Assembly: GCF_003259505.1 (NCBI RefSeq)
Contig: NZ_QLLK01000011.1
Location: 78,579-142,578 of the forward strand
DNA from: Algoriphagus yeomjeoni
GTDB lineage: Bacteria; Bacteroidota; Bacteroidia; Cytophagales; Cyclobacteriaceae
Reading direction: 5' to 3'
DNA: 64,000 nucleotides
Part shown: piece by piece, positions 63,693 through 64,000 of the stretch
Layout: each line of letters starts with the position of its first letter
How positions within the stretch are numbered: position 1 is the first letter of the stretch
Program-made: the position numbers and the translations under genes
Notes under the pieces: model-generated
What the model was told of the DNA's origin: nothing
Databases searched by the model: none
What the model saw: the letters and a program-made list of their open reading frames with translations, nothing else

Positions 63693-63730
63693 AAAAAAGC
63701 CAGTCCCGAAGGATATCGGGACTGGCTTTT
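63693..63730 (-). terminator. Intrinsic terminator of the rRNA operon
   Basis: Perfect 15-bp stem aaaagccagtcccga / tcgggactggctttt with a 6-nt loop; followed by T-run on the minus strand. It lies 10 nt after the 5S 3' end. Confidence 0.93.
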
Positions 63731-63739
63731 GAATAAATG

Positions 63740-63846
63740 AGGCGGCGACCTACTCTCCCGGGTGTAACCCCAGTACCATCGGCGCTGCAGGGCTTAACTT
63801 CTCTGTTCGGGATGGGAAGAGGTGGGACCCCTGCGCTAGGCCGCCT
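63740..63846 (-). rRNA. rrf: 5S ribosomal RNA
   Basis: About 107 nt on the minus strand, including the universal core 'CCCATCCCGAACAGAG' and 'GAAGTTAAGCCC', and terminal stem AGGCGGC/GCCGCCT. Ends are set by that stem and may be off by one or two bases. Confidence 0.95.
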
Positions 63847-63847
63847 A

Positions 63848-64000
63848 AATTGGAAGACTTAAGTAGCTAGTAGCAAGTAGCAAGATCTCTTTCGTATCTC
63901 AACCAGTCTCCTGTCTAGCGTCTTTTGTCTAATGTCTTAAGTAAATAACATGTCTTTGCAGAAACTGTAACAAACGTAGGGTAAGCTTTTGGGCAATTAG
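63848..64000. other. Spacer upstream of 5S rRNA (probable 23S-5S spacer)
   Basis: About 150 nt to the window edge, containing 'agtagctagtagcaagtagcaag' words (63862-63885) like those at 11210-11240, and no recognisable 23S 3' end. The 23S gene, if linked, lies beyond the window, making the spacer at least 150 nt. Confidence 0.5.

Noticed and set aside
63614..63742. Duplicated 5S rRNA end from the repeated words ataaatgaggc
   Set aside because: Only 11 bases match and no rRNA stem follows the left copy.

Overview
The window looks like a chromosome segment of a marine or soil Bacteroidota bacterium, most likely order Cytophagales and close to Algoriphagus/Cyclobacteriaceae. The basis is content and style: PorX (the type IX secretion regulator), the LpxC-FabZ fusion, a fused CcoNO cbb3 oxidase, DUF4296 and DUF4924 proteins, TAnnTTTG-type promoters, very tight gene packing with ATGA overlaps, and the short word-like intergenic repeats common in this group. 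The species is an inference.

Layout. 1-3.1 kb: the 3' end of a nitroreductase, a strong terminator and an FdhF/YdeP-type molybdopterin oxidoreductase. 3.4-8.6 kb: a tightly overlapping five-gene operon (small membrane protein, sodium:solute symporter, GH88-like hydrolase, old-yellow-enzyme reductase, SDR) that looks like uptake and breakdown of an unusual or unsaturated sugar. 8.6-9.2 kb: a DUF433 antitoxin with a DUF5615 toxin broken by an in-frame TAG. 9.2-12.1 kb: an Asp/Asn beta-hydroxylase, and a secreted Gfo/Idh oxidoreductase convergent with a DUF1080 lipoprotein. 12.1-17.2 kb: a diacylglycerol kinase next to an App1-type phosphatidate phosphatase, an M42 aminopeptidase and purF. 17.4-21.9 kb: a small secreted protein behind a sigma-54-like promoter, an NtrC-type regulator and a convergent hybrid histidine kinase. 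21.9-31.7 kb: mostly housekeeping genes (tRNA-Leu, folD, lepA, acpH, ppa) mixed with repeat-flanked accessory genes (S23 four-helix-bundle protein, EEP nuclease) and an Upf1-like helicase.

31.8-38.6 kb is the least ordinary part. A four-gene minus-strand operon encodes an E1-like/nitroreductase fusion (Rv1355c-like), a GNAT-fold acyltransferase-like protein, a 7TM-DISM histidine kinase with a lipoprotein-like N-terminus, and a receiver-histidine kinase hybrid. A lone receiver protein, a close paralogue of the hybrid's receiver, is encoded divergently. This reads as an enzyme pair that makes or modifies a small molecule plus a dedicated phosphorelay, and it is my main candidate for an undescribed system.

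38.6-41.8 kb holds ald, tsaE and porX. 41.8-46.9 kb holds an HD hydrolase and the lipid A genes lpxD, lpxC-fabZ and lpxA with an ABC ATPase. 47-50.4 kb has a lipoprotein, a perfect 40-nt palindromic terminator, mutS2 and DUF4296. 50.5-53.3 kb is a Bat-like DUF58/BatD-like/VWA operon. 53.4-63.2 kb is hemN convergent with a complete cbb3 oxidase locus (ccoI-S-NO-Q-P-G-H plus a SafE-like protein), a microaerobic respiration module. The right end holds a 5S rRNA with its terminator; the 23S gene is not in the window.
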